Translations under genes and position numbers: made by a program
Notes under the pieces: model-generated
The model's database searches: none
Told to the model about the DNA's origin: nothing
Seen by the model: only the letters and a program-made list of their open reading frames with translations
Assembly (NCBI RefSeq): GCF_016599855.1
Contig: NZ_CP067041.1
Location: 6,262,001-6,326,000 of the forward strand
Length of the DNA stretch: 64,000 bases
Direction: 5' to 3'
Source of the DNA: Bradyrhizobium diazoefficiens
GTDB lineage: Bacteria > Pseudomonadota > Alphaproteobacteria > Rhizobiales > Xanthobacteraceae
In this document: one piece after another, positions 29,645 through 38,156 of the stretch
How the letters are laid out: every line of letters starts with the position of its first letter
How positions within the stretch are numbered: position 1 is the first letter of the stretch

Positions 29645-29867
29645 TCGCGAGCGGAAGGCTAGCCTTGAGGGTTGAGCCTTGCGCTAAGTGATTGGCGATG
29701 AAGCCACAATGGCCGGGGAACTGTCCGGCCATGTGGTTGTTCTGTTCCGGCGCCACCCCCACTTAACGTTCCGGTCGGCATCTGTTCGGCCCCCGGAAAC
29801 ACTGACGAATCAAGGTTGCCGCGCCCTCTGTATTTGGCGGGCGCGCGGCCGAAGGACGAGAGAAGAG

Positions 29868-30341
29868 ATGGAAAAGGTTCCGATGACTGCGAGCGGCTTT
29901 GCCGCCCTTGGGGAAGAATTGAAGAAGCGCCAGTCCGAGGACCGTCCGCGCATCATCGAGCATATTGCCGAGGCGCGCTCGCACGGTGACCTGTCGGAAA
30001 ACGCGGAATACCATGCCGCCAAGGAAGAGCAGTCCCACAATGAGGGCCGCATCGCCGAGCTCGAGGACAAGCTCGCGCGTGCCGACATCATCGACATCTC
30101 CAAGCTCTCAGGCGACACCATCAAGTTCGGCGCCACCGTGACGCTGGTCGACGAGGACACCGACAAGAAGGCGGTGTGGCAGATTGTCGGCGAGGTCGAG
30201 GCCGACGCCAAGAAAGGCCGCATCTCCATCACCTCGCCGCTGGCGCGCGCGCTGATCGGCAAGAAGAAGGGTTCGACCGTCGAGGTCAACGCCCCCGGCG
30301 GCGCCAAGGCGTACGAGATCACCAAGGTGGAGTGGCGGTAA
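29868..30341 (+). CDS. greA: Transcription elongation factor GreA
   Basis: 157 residues from the ATG at 29868 ([27 protein letters not shown]), with AGAAGAG upstream. The N-terminal coiled coil inserts in the RNA polymerase secondary channel, with the acidic tip in [18 protein letters not shown] (Asp/Glu pair). The C-terminal FKBP-like domain ends in AYEITKVEW. GreA stimulates cleavage of backtracked RNA. Follows carB, with a terminator right after. Confidence 0.97.
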   Translation: MEKVPMTASGFAALGEELKKRQSEDRPRIIEHIAEARSHGDLSENAEYHAAKEEQSHNEGRIAELEDKLARADIIDISKLSGDTIKFGATVTLVDEDTDKKAVWQIVGEVEADAKKGRISITSPLARALIGKKKGSTVEVNAPGGAKAYEITKVEWR

Positions 30342-30372
30342 GGATTTGCCGCGCCGCAAGCGATGATGTTGG

Positions 30373-30400
30373 AAAGGACCGCGCTCAGCGCGGCCTTTTT
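30373..30400 (+). terminator. greA terminator
   Basis: AAAGG-A-CCGCGC/GCGCGG-CCTTTTT with a 3-nt loop and a T tail, 32 bp after the greA stop. Confidence 0.8.
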
Positions 30401-30424
30401 GTTTCGGTGGGCTTGCGTGAGTGG

Positions 30425-30587
30425 GGCAGCAGCACTCGCCACGCTCGCGTCCCGGACGCGCCGCAACGCGCAAGCGTTGCTGCGAAGAGCCGGGACCCAG
30501 AAGGCAGCATGGGAAGTCGCGGTGAGATGCGCCCCGGTTCGGCTGCGCATCACTTCGCGCTGCGCAGCGTCCGGGCACGAGAGCGGA
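30425..30587 (-). repeat. Dispersed repeat, copy B (opposite orientation to copy A)
   Basis: The reverse complement matches 20644-20776 in block order (see that entry). It contains internal short palindromes and sits between greA and the convergent Lrp-type gene. Confidence 0.7.
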
Positions 30588-30590
30588 GAC

Positions 30591-31127
30591 CTACCTTCGC
30601 CCCTTCACCTCCAGCGGCACCGCCGCCTCGTACTTCGAATTGTGCAGCACCAGCGATGTCCGCACGTTGCGCACGTGGGGCGCGGCGGTCAGATGGGTCA
30701 CGAAATCCTGGAAGGTCGCCATGTCGGGAGCGACGCATTTCAGGATGAAATCGACCTCGCCCGACAGCATCCAGCATTCCCGCACCAGCGGCTCCGCGCG
30801 GACGAACTCCTCGAAGGCGCGCAAATCCGCTTCTGCCTGGCTGGAGAGGTGCACCGCGGCAAACACCGTGACGTCGAAGCCGAGCTTTCGTGCATCCAGC
30901 AGCCCGCGGTAGCCGTGGATGTAACCTTCCTCCTCCAGCGCGCGGACCCGGCGTAGACAGGGCGGGGGCGAAATACCGACCCGTTTGGCGAGCTCGACAT
31001 TGGTGATTCGACCGTCGGCCTGGATCTCGGCGAGAATTTTGAGGTCGATCTCGTCTAGGTTCCGCGACACGTGATTGGAACTCCTGGCCTTTATGGCGGT
31101 ATCGGGTAGGTCTGATGCAATCCTCAT
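30591..31127 (-). CDS. Lrp/AsnC-family transcriptional regulator
   Basis: A 178-residue frame. The conserved protein begins near a GTG giving VSRNLDEIDLKILAEIQ (about 159 residues); the first 19 codons may be leader. Helix-turn-helix: GRITNVELAKRVGISPPPCLRRVRALEEEGYI. C-terminal RAM/effector domain: LGFDVTVFAAVHLSSQAEADLRAFEEFV...VDFILKCVAPDM. These regulators bind amino acids and control their metabolism. It diverges from trxB over 210 bp. Confidence 0.92.
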   Translation of the reverse strand: MRIASDLPDTAIKARSSNHVSRNLDEIDLKILAEIQADGRITNVELAKRVGISPPPCLRRVRALEEEGYIHGYRGLLDARKLGFDVTVFAAVHLSSQAEADLRAFEEFVRAEPLVRECWMLSGEVDFILKCVAPDMATFQDFVTHLTAAPHVRNVRTSLVLHNSKYEAAVPLEVKGRR

Positions 31128-31337
31128 AGCCAGTCACGCCGTTCAGCGCAATTTTATTGCGCGTTCGCCACAACCGAGTTTTGTTCCTTGTTGGAAAAAT
31201 CCGCCGATTGGGAATGCAATTCTTGCATAGCTCACCGGAAGGCTTAGATTGGCTCTGATATTTCAGCGCCTCCGCGAGGCCTCCCGGTACCGTTCCGCGC
31301 CCGCGCTGTGATCCCCCCGTGAAAGGCGTCCATCGAA

Positions 31338-32303
31338 ATGTCCGCTCCTGTTCATGCAAAGGTCGTTATCATTGGCTCCGGCCCCGCCGGCTACACTGCG
31401 GCGATCTACGCCGCGCGCGCAATGCTCGAGCCGATCCTGATCCAGGGCATCCAGCCGGGCGGCCAGCTCACCATCACCACCGATGTCGAGAACTATCCGG
31501 GCTTCGCGGACGTCATCCAGGGCCCCTGGCTGATGGAACAGATGGAGAAGCAGGCGGTCCATGTCGGCACCAGGGTCGTTACCGACCTGGTCACCAAGCT
31601 GGAGACCGCGCAACGGCCGTTCCGCCTCACCTGCGACAGCGGCGACATCTATCTGGCCGAAAGCGTGATCCTCGCCACCGGCGCGCAAGCGCGCTGGCTC
31701 GGGCTGCCGTCTGAAGGAAAATTCCAGGGCGGCGGCGTGTCGGCCTGCGCCACCTGCGACGGCTTCTTCTATCGCGGCAAGGACGTCGTGGTGGTCGGCG
31801 GCGGCAATACCGCGGTCGAGGAAGCGCTGTTCCTTACCAACCATGCCTCGCAGGTCACCATCGTGCATCGACGCGACCACTTCCGCGCCGAGCGCATCCT
31901 GCAGGAGCGCCTGTTCAAGCACCCGAAGATCAAGGTGATCTGGGACTCAGCCGTCGCCGAGATCTGCGGCACCGAGAACCCCAACAAGGTCACTCATGTG
32001 CGCCTGAAGAACGTCAAGACCGGCGCGCTCACGGATGTGAAGACTGACGGCATCTTCATTGCCATCGGCCACGCGCCGGCGACCGAGCTCGTCAAGGGCC
32101 AGGTCAAGCTGAAACCCTCTGGCTATGTCGAGGTCGCCCCGAACTCGACCGCCACCTCGGTGCCCGGCCTGTTCGCCGCCGGTGACGTCGCCGACGAGAC
32201 TTATCGCCAGGCCGTCACGGCCGCAGGCCTCGGCTGCATGGCAGCGCTCGAGGCCGAACGTTTCTTGGCCCTGCGCGCCAGCGAGCGCGCCGCAGCGGAA
32301 TAA
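31338..32303 (+). CDS. trxB: Thioredoxin-disulfide reductase
   Basis: A 321-residue NADPH flavoprotein. The FAD site is KVVIIGSGPAGYTAAIYAARA at the N-terminus. The redox-active pair CATC (C137, C140) is in SACATCDGFFYRG, and the NADPH site in VVVVGGGNTAVEEALFL. GLFAAGDVADETYRQAVTAAGLGCMAALEAERFL closes the second FAD motif. It recycles thioredoxin. lsrB follows 5 bp after the stop, the gene order known from other Rhizobiales. Confidence 0.97.
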   Translation: MSAPVHAKVVIIGSGPAGYTAAIYAARAMLEPILIQGIQPGGQLTITTDVENYPGFADVIQGPWLMEQMEKQAVHVGTRVVTDLVTKLETAQRPFRLTCDSGDIYLAESVILATGAQARWLGLPSEGKFQGGGVSACATCDGFFYRGKDVVVVGGGNTAVEEALFLTNHASQVTIVHRRDHFRAERILQERLFKHPKIKVIWDSAVAEICGTENPNKVTHVRLKNVKTGALTDVKTDGIFIAIGHAPATELVKGQVKLKPSGYVEVAPNSTATSVPGLFAAGDVADETYRQAVTAAGLGCMAALEAERFLALRASERAAAE

Positions 32304-32308
32304 CGATC

Positions 32309-33232
32309 ATGCCTCGAACACGCGACGGATTTACCGACATGGACTGGGACAAGCTGAAGGTGTTTCACGCGGCGGCGGAAGCAGGCAGCTTCACGCATGC
32401 GGGCGAGCAGCTCGGCCTGTCGCAATCGGCAGTCTCCCGCCAGGTCTCGGCGCTGGAGCAGGAGCTTTCGGTCTCCTTGTTCCACCGCCACGCTCGCGGC
32501 CTGATCCTCACCGAGCAGGGCGACCTTCTCTTCCGCACCGCGCATGACGTGTTCATGCAGCTGCAGGCGGCGCGCGCCAAACTGACCGACAGCCGCGAGC
32601 GGCCGAGCGGCGATCTCAAGATCACCACCACCCCCGGCGTCGGCATCAACTGGCTGATCCCGCGGCTCGGCGAGTTCACCGCGCTCTATCCGGAGATCCG
32701 GATCTCGCTGATCGTCACCGACGAGGAGCTGGACCTCTCGATGCGCGAGGCCGACGTTGCGATCCGCACCCGCAAGCCGACGCAGCCGGACCTCATCCAG
32801 CGCAAGCTGTTCGCGATGGGCTTCCACGCCTATTGCTCGCCGGATTACATCAAGCGCTTCGGCACGCCGCGCACACTGGAGGAGCTCGACTCCCACCGCA
32901 TCATCACGCTCGCCGACGGCAACTTCGCGCCGCATTTGCAGAACCGCAACTGGCTGGTCGAAGCCGGGCGCAACGGCTCGGGTCCGCGCGAAGCGTATTT
33001 CAGGGTCAACAACATCCTCGGTCTGGTGCGCGCCTGCCAGCAGGGCCTCGGCATCGCGGCGCTGCCGGATTATTTGATCGAAGAACAGAGCCGCCTCGTG
33101 CAACTGTTCGGCGAATCGGATTCCATCCAGCTCGATACGTATTTCGTCTATCCGGAAGAGCTGAAAACGGTCGCACGCGTGCAGGTGTTCCGCGACTTCG
33201 TGGTGAGCAAGGCGCAGCGCTGGCCGTCCTGA
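32309..33232 (+). CDS. lsrB: LysR-family regulator, LsrB/VtlR type
   Basis: A 307-residue LysR protein; a start at 32339 (MDWDKLKVFHAAAEAGSFTHAGE) matches remembered LsrB N-termini better than MPRTRDGF at 32309. HTH: AGSFTHAGEQLGLSQSAVSRQVSALEQEL, then a substrate-binding-protein-like effector domain. Location directly after trxB identifies it as the Sinorhizobium LsrB / Brucella VtlR orthologue. That regulator links redox state to lipopolysaccharide, transport and small-RNA genes. The candidate sRNAs downstream fit, because AbcR sRNA genes lie beside lsrB in Sinorhizobium. Confidence 0.88.
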   Translation: MPRTRDGFTDMDWDKLKVFHAAAEAGSFTHAGEQLGLSQSAVSRQVSALEQELSVSLFHRHARGLILTEQGDLLFRTAHDVFMQLQAARAKLTDSRERPSGDLKITTTPGVGINWLIPRLGEFTALYPEIRISLIVTDEELDLSMREADVAIRTRKPTQPDLIQRKLFAMGFHAYCSPDYIKRFGTPRTLEELDSHRIITLADGNFAPHLQNRNWLVEAGRNGSGPREAYFRVNNILGLVRACQQGLGIAALPDYLIEEQSRLVQLFGESDSIQLDTYFVYPEELKTVARVQVFRDFVVSKAQRWPS

Positions 33233-33299
33233 TTTCCGCATGACTGACATGCGGCCTCGGCGGTTGCTGCATGCCGCTCGTCGAGCCCATAGTAGTCAC

Positions 33300-33434
33300 A
33301 CGCTGAGCCTTCGCGTTGCATATTTGTCCCCCTCCTCCAGTGGCGCGGGAGTTCAGTAATCCCTCTTGGAAGGTGATTGTGTCGGCCTCACGTGGCCAAT
33401 ACCTAAGCCGGGCCCTTCGGGTCCGGCTTTTTTT
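33300..33434 (+). ncRNA. Candidate AbcR-like (alpha-r15) small RNA 1
   Basis: No open frame. The stretch holds CU-rich, anti-Shine-Dalgarno-like segments (CCCCCTCCTCC at about 33329-33339 and AATCCCTC near 33358) and a small GGCCTCACGTGGCC hairpin. It ends in a strong terminator, AAGCCGGGCCC-TTC-GGGTCCGGC plus seven T (33405-33434). Position after lsrB matches where tandem AbcR sRNAs are encoded in Sinorhizobium; they silence ABC-transporter mRNAs. The 5' end is a guess. Confidence 0.5.
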
Positions 33435-33465
33435 CTGTCCGGATCGGGTTTCGCCTTCCGCGTGT

Positions 33466-33565
33466 ATTGACAGTTTTGGGCATACCCCGCATCATTTCCA
33501 AATGATCACGAAGTCGTGCGCAATCGTCTCGAAAAAAGGTCCCCATCCGGGGACTTCGGATTTTT
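33466..33565 (+). ncRNA. Candidate small RNA 2 (tandem)
   Basis: Begins near TTGACA (33466) and contains an ATCATTT-CC-AAATGAT hairpin. It ends in a GTCCCC-ATCC-GGGGAC hairpin (33539-33554) followed by TTCGGATTTTT. No open frame of note. A second terminator so soon after the first argues for a separate short transcript. Confidence 0.35.
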
Positions 33566-33605
33566 GCGCACGCTAGGCTGACTTCGTCATCGCGAGCCAA
33601 TCCCG

Positions 33606-33634
33606 AAAACCCCGCCGCCTGGACGGGGTTTTTT
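33606..33634 (+). terminator. Rho-independent terminator
   Basis: AACCCCG/CGGGGTT stem (7 bp) with a 9-nt loop and a T run. It is the third terminator within 230 bp and lies 46 bp before the DapA-like gene. Confidence 0.7.
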
Positions 33635-33680
33635 CATGTGCCCTCCGTCTCAGGTTCATCTTTGAAAAGGAGATAGGAAC

Positions 33681-34589
33681 ATGACTGATCTGCGAACCCA
33701 TATGCAGGGGCTCTGGCTGCCGCTGGTGACGCCGTTTCGCGACGGGCGTCTCGACGAGACGTCGCTGCGGCGGCTGACGCGGCACTACTGCAACCAGGCC
33801 ATCGACGGCTTCATCCTGGGAGCAACCTCCGGCGAAGGCATGACGCTGCGCGATGCCGAGCTCGAGCGCCTCGTCGCGATCGTCGGCGACGAGATGGCGG
33901 CGGGACGCCGCACCTTGCCGATCGGCCTCGGCCTATCCGGCGCGGACACCTCGCGGCTGAAGGACCGGTTAGACGAGACCGCGGACTGGCCGATCGACTT
34001 CTATCTGATTGCGAGCCCCTATTATGTACGGCCGTCGCAACGCGGCATCCTGGCGCATTTCGAGGCGCTGGCCGATCACGCCGCCTGGCCGCTCGCGCTC
34101 TACAACATTCCCTATCGCTGCGCCGTCGGCATCACCAATCAGACCCTGCTGCGGCTGGCCGAGCATCCCAACATCATCGGGCTGAAGGATTGCGGCGCGA
34201 GCCGCGAGCAGTCGATCGCGCTGCTGCGCGACCGGCCGAAGGGCTTTCGCGTGCTCACCGGCGAGGACGCGAATTATTTTGAAGCGCTCGGCGACGGCGC
34301 CGATGGCGGTATTTTGCTCTCGGCCCATCTCGAGACCGCGACGTTTGCCGCCGTTCATGCCGAGCTGAAGCGCGGCAATCCTGATGCGGCATTGGCGCGC
34401 TGGCAGGAGGTCGCGGAGCTGACCCGGCTGTTGTTCGCCGAGCCGAGCCCGGCGCCGGCGAAGTACTGGCTGTGGCGAACAGGCCTCATTGACAGTCCCG
34501 AGGTGCGCCTGCCGATGGTGGAAGTGAGCAGCGAGCTCGCCGCCACCCTCGATCGCGAGATCGAGCGGCGGATGAAAGTCGCGGCGTAG
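33681..34589 (+). CDS. Dihydrodipicolinate synthase family (DapA-like) lyase
   Basis: A 302-residue TIM-barrel aldolase. The Schiff-base lysine is K169 in NIIGLKDCG and the catalytic Tyr is Y141 in YNIPYRCAVG; GATSGEGMTL is the carboxylate-binding loop. The family covers DapA, N-acetylneuraminate lyase and keto-deoxy-sugar aldolases. A solitary gene with a strong AAAAGGAGA ribosome-binding site and no lysine genes around suggests a catabolic aldolase or a second DapA. The true substrate cannot be told. Confidence 0.85.
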   Translation: MTDLRTHMQGLWLPLVTPFRDGRLDETSLRRLTRHYCNQAIDGFILGATSGEGMTLRDAELERLVAIVGDEMAAGRRTLPIGLGLSGADTSRLKDRLDETADWPIDFYLIASPYYVRPSQRGILAHFEALADHAAWPLALYNIPYRCAVGITNQTLLRLAEHPNIIGLKDCGASREQSIALLRDRPKGFRVLTGEDANYFEALGDGADGGILLSAHLETATFAAVHAELKRGNPDAALARWQEVAELTRLLFAEPSPAPAKYWLWRTGLIDSPEVRLPMVEVSSELAATLDREIERRMKVAA

Positions 34590-34762
34590 CTTGCTCTCTA
34601 CATCCTCCGCTCTTCCTTCTCCCTTTGTGGGAGAAGGAAAGACGCCCCCGTGGTTAACCGGGGGCGAATTCCCTTCGCTGTCGCGGCATGGCGCATCCAC
34701 GTCTCGTTTACCCAATGGCGCCTATCGTTCCGCCTCGACGTCTTTCAAAAGGAGGAATGACC

Positions 34763-34909
34763 ATGAGGCAACGCGTTCGCTCGACCGCAGCGGAAATGTT
34801 CGCGCCTGCCGATCGTTTGCAGGGAATCCTGATGGTGTCGTCGTTCGGTTTCTGGGCCGTGATGCTCGGCCTGATGCCGGGGCTGCTGTTTCGGGTCTGG
34901 CTCGGATAG
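34763..34909 (+). CDS. Small single-TM protein
   Basis: 48 residues from the ATG at 34763, 7 bases after a perfect GGAGG; an ATG at 34757 is too close to it. A soluble N-terminus (MRQRVRSTAAEMFAPADRLQG) is followed by one membrane helix (ILMVSSFGFWAVMLGLMPGLLF) and a short RVWLG tail. No family recognised. Confidence 0.6.
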   Translation: MRQRVRSTAAEMFAPADRLQGILMVSSFGFWAVMLGLMPGLLFRVWLG

Positions 34910-35020
34910 TTAAGCCGAGGTCACAAATGCAGGCAAAATGCGAGCGGCGTTGCGAGCCGGAATCTTAAAACATCTCGCGTATCGTTCATCCCCATAAGCG
35001 AAGAAATCGCGGGGGCGATC

Positions 35021-35191
35021 TTGAACAATCAGAACGATACGGCGTCGCATTACGGCGCCATGCAGCAGGGCTTTGACGACGCCGAACAGCAGGGCTTTTC
35101 CACCGAGGACATCCTCTGGGCCGTCGGCATCTGGTCGGTGATCCTGACGCTGTCGCCGGTCATCGTGTTCTACATGCTGATGGTGGCCTGA
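35021..35191 (+). CDS. Small single-TM protein with TTG start
   Basis: 56 residues. TTG at 35021 follows a GGGGGCG run; an internal ATG at 35060 would give 43 residues. The hydrophilic, Gln-rich N-terminus (NNQNDTASHYGAMQQGFDDAEQQGF) precedes one membrane helix (ILWAVGIWSVILTLSPVIVFYMLMV). It lies 111 bp after another small TM gene and ends before a symmetric terminator. Function unknown. Confidence 0.5.
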   Translation: MNNQNDTASHYGAMQQGFDDAEQQGFSTEDILWAVGIWSVILTLSPVIVFYMLMVA

Positions 35192-35216
35192 CTTTCACGA
35201 CCATCTCCTACAAACG

Positions 35217-35244
35217 CAAAACGCGCGGAGCTCCGCGCGTTTGT
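35217..35244. terminator. Bidirectional terminator
   Basis: Perfect palindrome AAACGCGCGGAG/CTCCGCGCGTTT (35219-35242) between the small membrane gene and the convergent ParA gene. Confidence 0.7.
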
Positions 35245-35268
35245 CGTCCGGCGAAATGATTAATGAAA

Positions 35269-35946
35269 TTATGCCGCCTGCTTATGCATTGCGCCAGATG
35301 CCGACGCTGTGCCGCGAATAGCTTTCACTGAACGCTCGATCGCCGCCCACAGCCTTGCAATTTCCTGAGCTGCACGGCTCTCGGCCTGATACTCGCGCGC
35401 GCCTTCGCCGTGGCTGAGTGCCATCAACAAATCCGAACGATTGGTGATCTGACCGCCCCACACCGGCGCCCGGAACTTGGCCAGCGCCTCGCGGGCGATG
35501 GTGACGATCGGGCTTTCGGATTCGTCGCGGCGGGCCGGCGCGCCGTTGAGCACGACGGCGTAGGGCTTGCGCGCCGCGCGGCACATCTGGATTGTTTCCT
35601 GCACCGCGTTGACGTCGAACACGCCGGGCCGCGCCGGAATGACAACCATCGTCGCGTTGCGGATCGCGTCGTCGACCACGGCCGACAGGTTCGGCGGCGT
35701 ATCGATCAACACCCATTCATAACCGTCGCGCTTGGCGGCGGAGACGATGCCGCTGACCGAGTTCACGGCGGCCTTGATCGGCGGTTCGTTGGTGCCGCGC
35801 AGTTTGTGCCACAGCGTGAGCGAGCCCTGCGGATCCGCGTCGACAAGCATCACCTGCTTGCTCGCCTTGATCTGCGCAGCGAGATGTGCGGCCAGGGTAC
35901 TCTTGCCCGAGCCGCCTTTACGCGATGCAAAAACAATAACGTTCAT
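35269..35946 (-). CDS. ParA/MinD-family ATPase (orphan)
   Basis: 225 residues from the ATG at 35946 (MNVIVFASRKGGSGKST), which directly begins the deviant Walker A KGGSGKST. The Walker A' DADPQGSLTLW and Walker B VLIDTPP are intact. No ParB or parS-type gene is near, so this is an orphan ParA. Such proteins position cellular cargo rather than the chromosome; the cargo is unknown. A longer frame to 36105 has poor codon use. Confidence 0.87.
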   Translation of the reverse strand: MNVIVFASRKGGSGKSTLAAHLAAQIKASKQVMLVDADPQGSLTLWHKLRGTNEPPIKAAVNSVSGIVSAAKRDGYEWVLIDTPPNLSAVVDDAIRNATMVVIPARPGVFDVNAVQETIQMCRAARKPYAVVLNGAPARRDESESPIVTIAREALAKFRAPVWGGQITNRSDLLMALSHGEGAREYQAESRAAQEIARLWAAIERSVKAIRGTASASGAMHKQAA

Positions 35947-36321
35947 ACCTCTGGCCTCCAGATTGACCCCTGCCTGCGAAAATGAATCAGCGCGCTGATT
36001 CGTGAAAGAAAAATTTATCGAAGGTTGCGTTGCCGCCACGAAATAACAAGACGTGTTGGCTTTTGAGTCACACTGCCTTGCGCGACGACAGACACAAACT
36101 GTCATAAATCGCCGTTCTTACCGGCGATCGCGCGGAAAAGATCGGACTACAACCTCGCCGCGCAAATCCTCACGCTGTTCTTTTCCGTCGCATGGGACCG
36201 AAATTGCTGCAGGCTCGCGCGCGAGATGCGCGAACAAAACGAGTCCGGTAGCTGTCGCGCCCCTCAGTCTTTGCGACGCGAAGGAGAACGTGCCGGAGTT
36301 TCAATGAGGAAACGTGCGCGC

Positions 36322-36663
36322 CTAGCCGTCGGCGGGCTTTTTCTTCCTGGCCGGCTTCCTGGCCTTCTTCGCCATGATGGGCTTGATGTTGGTCGGCTGA
36401 CCGGCGCGGACCTCGCTTGGCTCCGGCCCGCGGCGGAAGAATGCCGCGCATTGCGGCGACAGCTGCGCCTTTTTCCGGATCATGCAGGCGGTGATGGCAT
36501 CGACATCAGGCACGAACTCGCCGCACAGGTTCATCGCATCCGGCGTGCAGGCCTGCTGCTGCTCGGGCGTATAGGCAAAGGCCGTGCCCGGCTGGACCAG
36601 AACGGCGAGCGCCAGCGAGAGGCCTGCGGCAGCCAAGGACGTCATGACGCGAGATACCGGCAT
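36322..36663 (-). CDS. Secreted Cys-containing small protein with Lys-rich tail
   Basis: 113 residues from the ATG at 36663, with GGGGGGA just upstream. Signal peptide up to TAFAYT (about residue 31). The mature part has four cysteines (CTPDAMNLCGEF, ITACMIRKKAQLSPQC) in a pattern seen in small rhizobial secreted proteins (CxxDxxxLC...C...C). The tail (MAKKARKPARKKKPADG) is very basic. Function unknown. Confidence 0.65.
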   Translation of the reverse strand: MPVSRVMTSLAAAGLSLALAVLVQPGTAFAYTPEQQQACTPDAMNLCGEFVPDVDAITACMIRKKAQLSPQCAAFFRRGPEPSEVRAGQPTNIKPIMAKKARKPARKKKPADG

Positions 36664-36819
36664 CGGTCCCCCCAAAATGTCGAGTCAGGCTGGAGTGTGG
36701 GTGAACGGGCGTTGGTTGGCAACGAGAGCGAGGCAAAAACGGGCACCTGTGCGCTCTCGGCAACAGGGCGCTGGTCGAAGGACTGAGGGAAGATGCTCCG
36801 GGCTCGCTCAACCTCTCCC

Positions 36820-36932
36820 GTTTGCGGGGGAGGTCGGCGCGAAGCGCCGGGTGGGGGCTCTCGCCACATTGGGAATCTCTCCGCGGAGACACCCCCACCC
36901 CAGCCCTCCCCCGCAAGCGGGAGAGGGGGCGC
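36820..36932. repeat. Dispersed CTCTCCCGC...GCGGGAGAGG repeat, copy 1
   Basis: CCTCTCCCGTTTGCGGGGG at the left and CCCCCGCAAGCGGGAGAGG at the right form inverted ends of a GC-rich element. Relatives are at 44330-44378, 45154-45274 and 54628-54785. Confidence 0.6.
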
Positions 36933-36956
36933 ACCTAGCCCGCGGTGAGACTTCGC

Positions 36957-37076
36957 AAAACAACCCCATGCACAGTAGCCAGGCCGCTGAGCCGCCTAGC
37001 GAATTTTCGTGATCTTGCGGATTTTACGAATTCCGTTTGACACGTCGGGCAAAACACCGGCATGATGGCAGGATCG
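36957..37076 (+). repeat. Dispersed repeat, copy 2 (with promoter-like core)
   Basis: Matches 2517-2616. Here the core reads TTGACA-N18-CATGAT and points at the AEC transporter gene 50 bp away, so it may serve as its promoter. Confidence 0.75.
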
Positions 37077-37126
37077 AGGATCGCGTGGGGTGGTCGGCCT
37101 AATCTCCCCGTGAGGGGGAGGACCGC

Positions 37127-38071
37127 ATGGCCACCGTGTTGATCGTCGCGCCGGTGTTTGCGCTGATCGCGGCCGGCTATGCGGCGGTGCTGTTTCGCTT
37201 CGTCTCCGAGGGCGCGCACAAGGGCATCTCCGAATTCGCCTTCAGCATCGCGATCCCCGCGCTGCTGTTTCGCACCATCGTCGTCTCGGAATTCCCCGAC
37301 GTCAGCCCGTGGCGAATGTGGGGTGCCTATTACGGCGCGCTCGCCCTCACCTGGATCGCGGCGCTCGCGATCTCGGCCCTGCTGCGCGAACGGCGCGAGG
37401 ACCGCGAGGACGGCGTCGTGTTCGCAATCGGCTCGGTCTACGGCAACGTCGTGATGCTCGGCATTCCGCTGGTGCTCTCGGCGCTCGGCAACGCGGCCGC
37501 AGGCCCGATGTCGCTGATCCTGTCGGTGAACACGCCACTGCTCTGGCTGTGCGGCATTTTGCAGATGGAGCTGGTCAGCCGCAAGCGGACAGGCTCGGTG
37601 CTGTCGGTGATCCGCCCCGTGCTCGCGGATCTCGCGCGCAATCCGTTGATGCTCGGCATCGGCTTTGGCGTGATCTGGCGCTTCACCGGTCTCGGCCTCA
37701 ACCCCGTCGTCGACAAGACGATCGATCTGCTCGCGCAGGCGGGCTCGCCGGCGGCGCTGATCGCGCTCGGGATCACGCTGTTCCGGTTCGAGGTGAAGGG
37801 CGAGATGCTGAGCGTTGTCGGGATGAGCGCGCTCAAACTGCTGGCGATGCCGGCGGTGGCATTCGTGCTGGCAAAACTGTTCGACCTGCCGCCGCTGGCC
37901 ACCGGCGTGGTCGTGCTGTTCGCGGCGATGCCGACCGGCGCGAATGCGTATATCTTCGCGGTTCAGTATCAGCGGCTAGTGAACCCGGTGTCGGGCGCGG
38001 TGGCGCTGGGGACGCTGCTGGCGGCAGTGACGTTGCCGGTGGTGGTGATGGTGGTGGCATGGGCGAAGTAA
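37127..38071 (+). CDS. AEC-family (auxin efflux carrier-like) transporter
   Basis: A 314-residue protein with about ten membrane helices in the two-half layout of the AEC/MdcF family. GISEFAFSIAIPALLFRTIV is an early helix with the family's P-break; the end GVVVLFAAMPTGANAYIFAVQYQ is the conserved second-half motif. Members carry malonate, malate or other small acids. The start has a strong GGGGGAGGA site. Its promoter may come from the repeat at 36957-37076. Confidence 0.86.
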   Translation: MATVLIVAPVFALIAAGYAAVLFRFVSEGAHKGISEFAFSIAIPALLFRTIVVSEFPDVSPWRMWGAYYGALALTWIAALAISALLRERREDREDGVVFAIGSVYGNVVMLGIPLVLSALGNAAAGPMSLILSVNTPLLWLCGILQMELVSRKRTGSVLSVIRPVLADLARNPLMLGIGFGVIWRFTGLGLNPVVDKTIDLLAQAGSPAALIALGITLFRFEVKGEMLSVVGMSALKLLAMPAVAFVLAKLFDLPPLATGVVVLFAAMPTGANAYIFAVQYQRLVNPVSGAVALGTLLAAVTLPVVVMVVAWAK

Positions 38072-38156
38072 CTCGAGAGACACGCATCCGCCACTCGATG
38101 GCCATTTTGATCTGGCTCAACTGATCCTGGATAACCCGTCGATATGGTGGGCTTCA

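Noticed and set aside
30550..31359. 269-codon minus frame over the Lrp gene
   Set aside because: Overlaps a clear Lrp/AsnC protein in another frame and has no family features.
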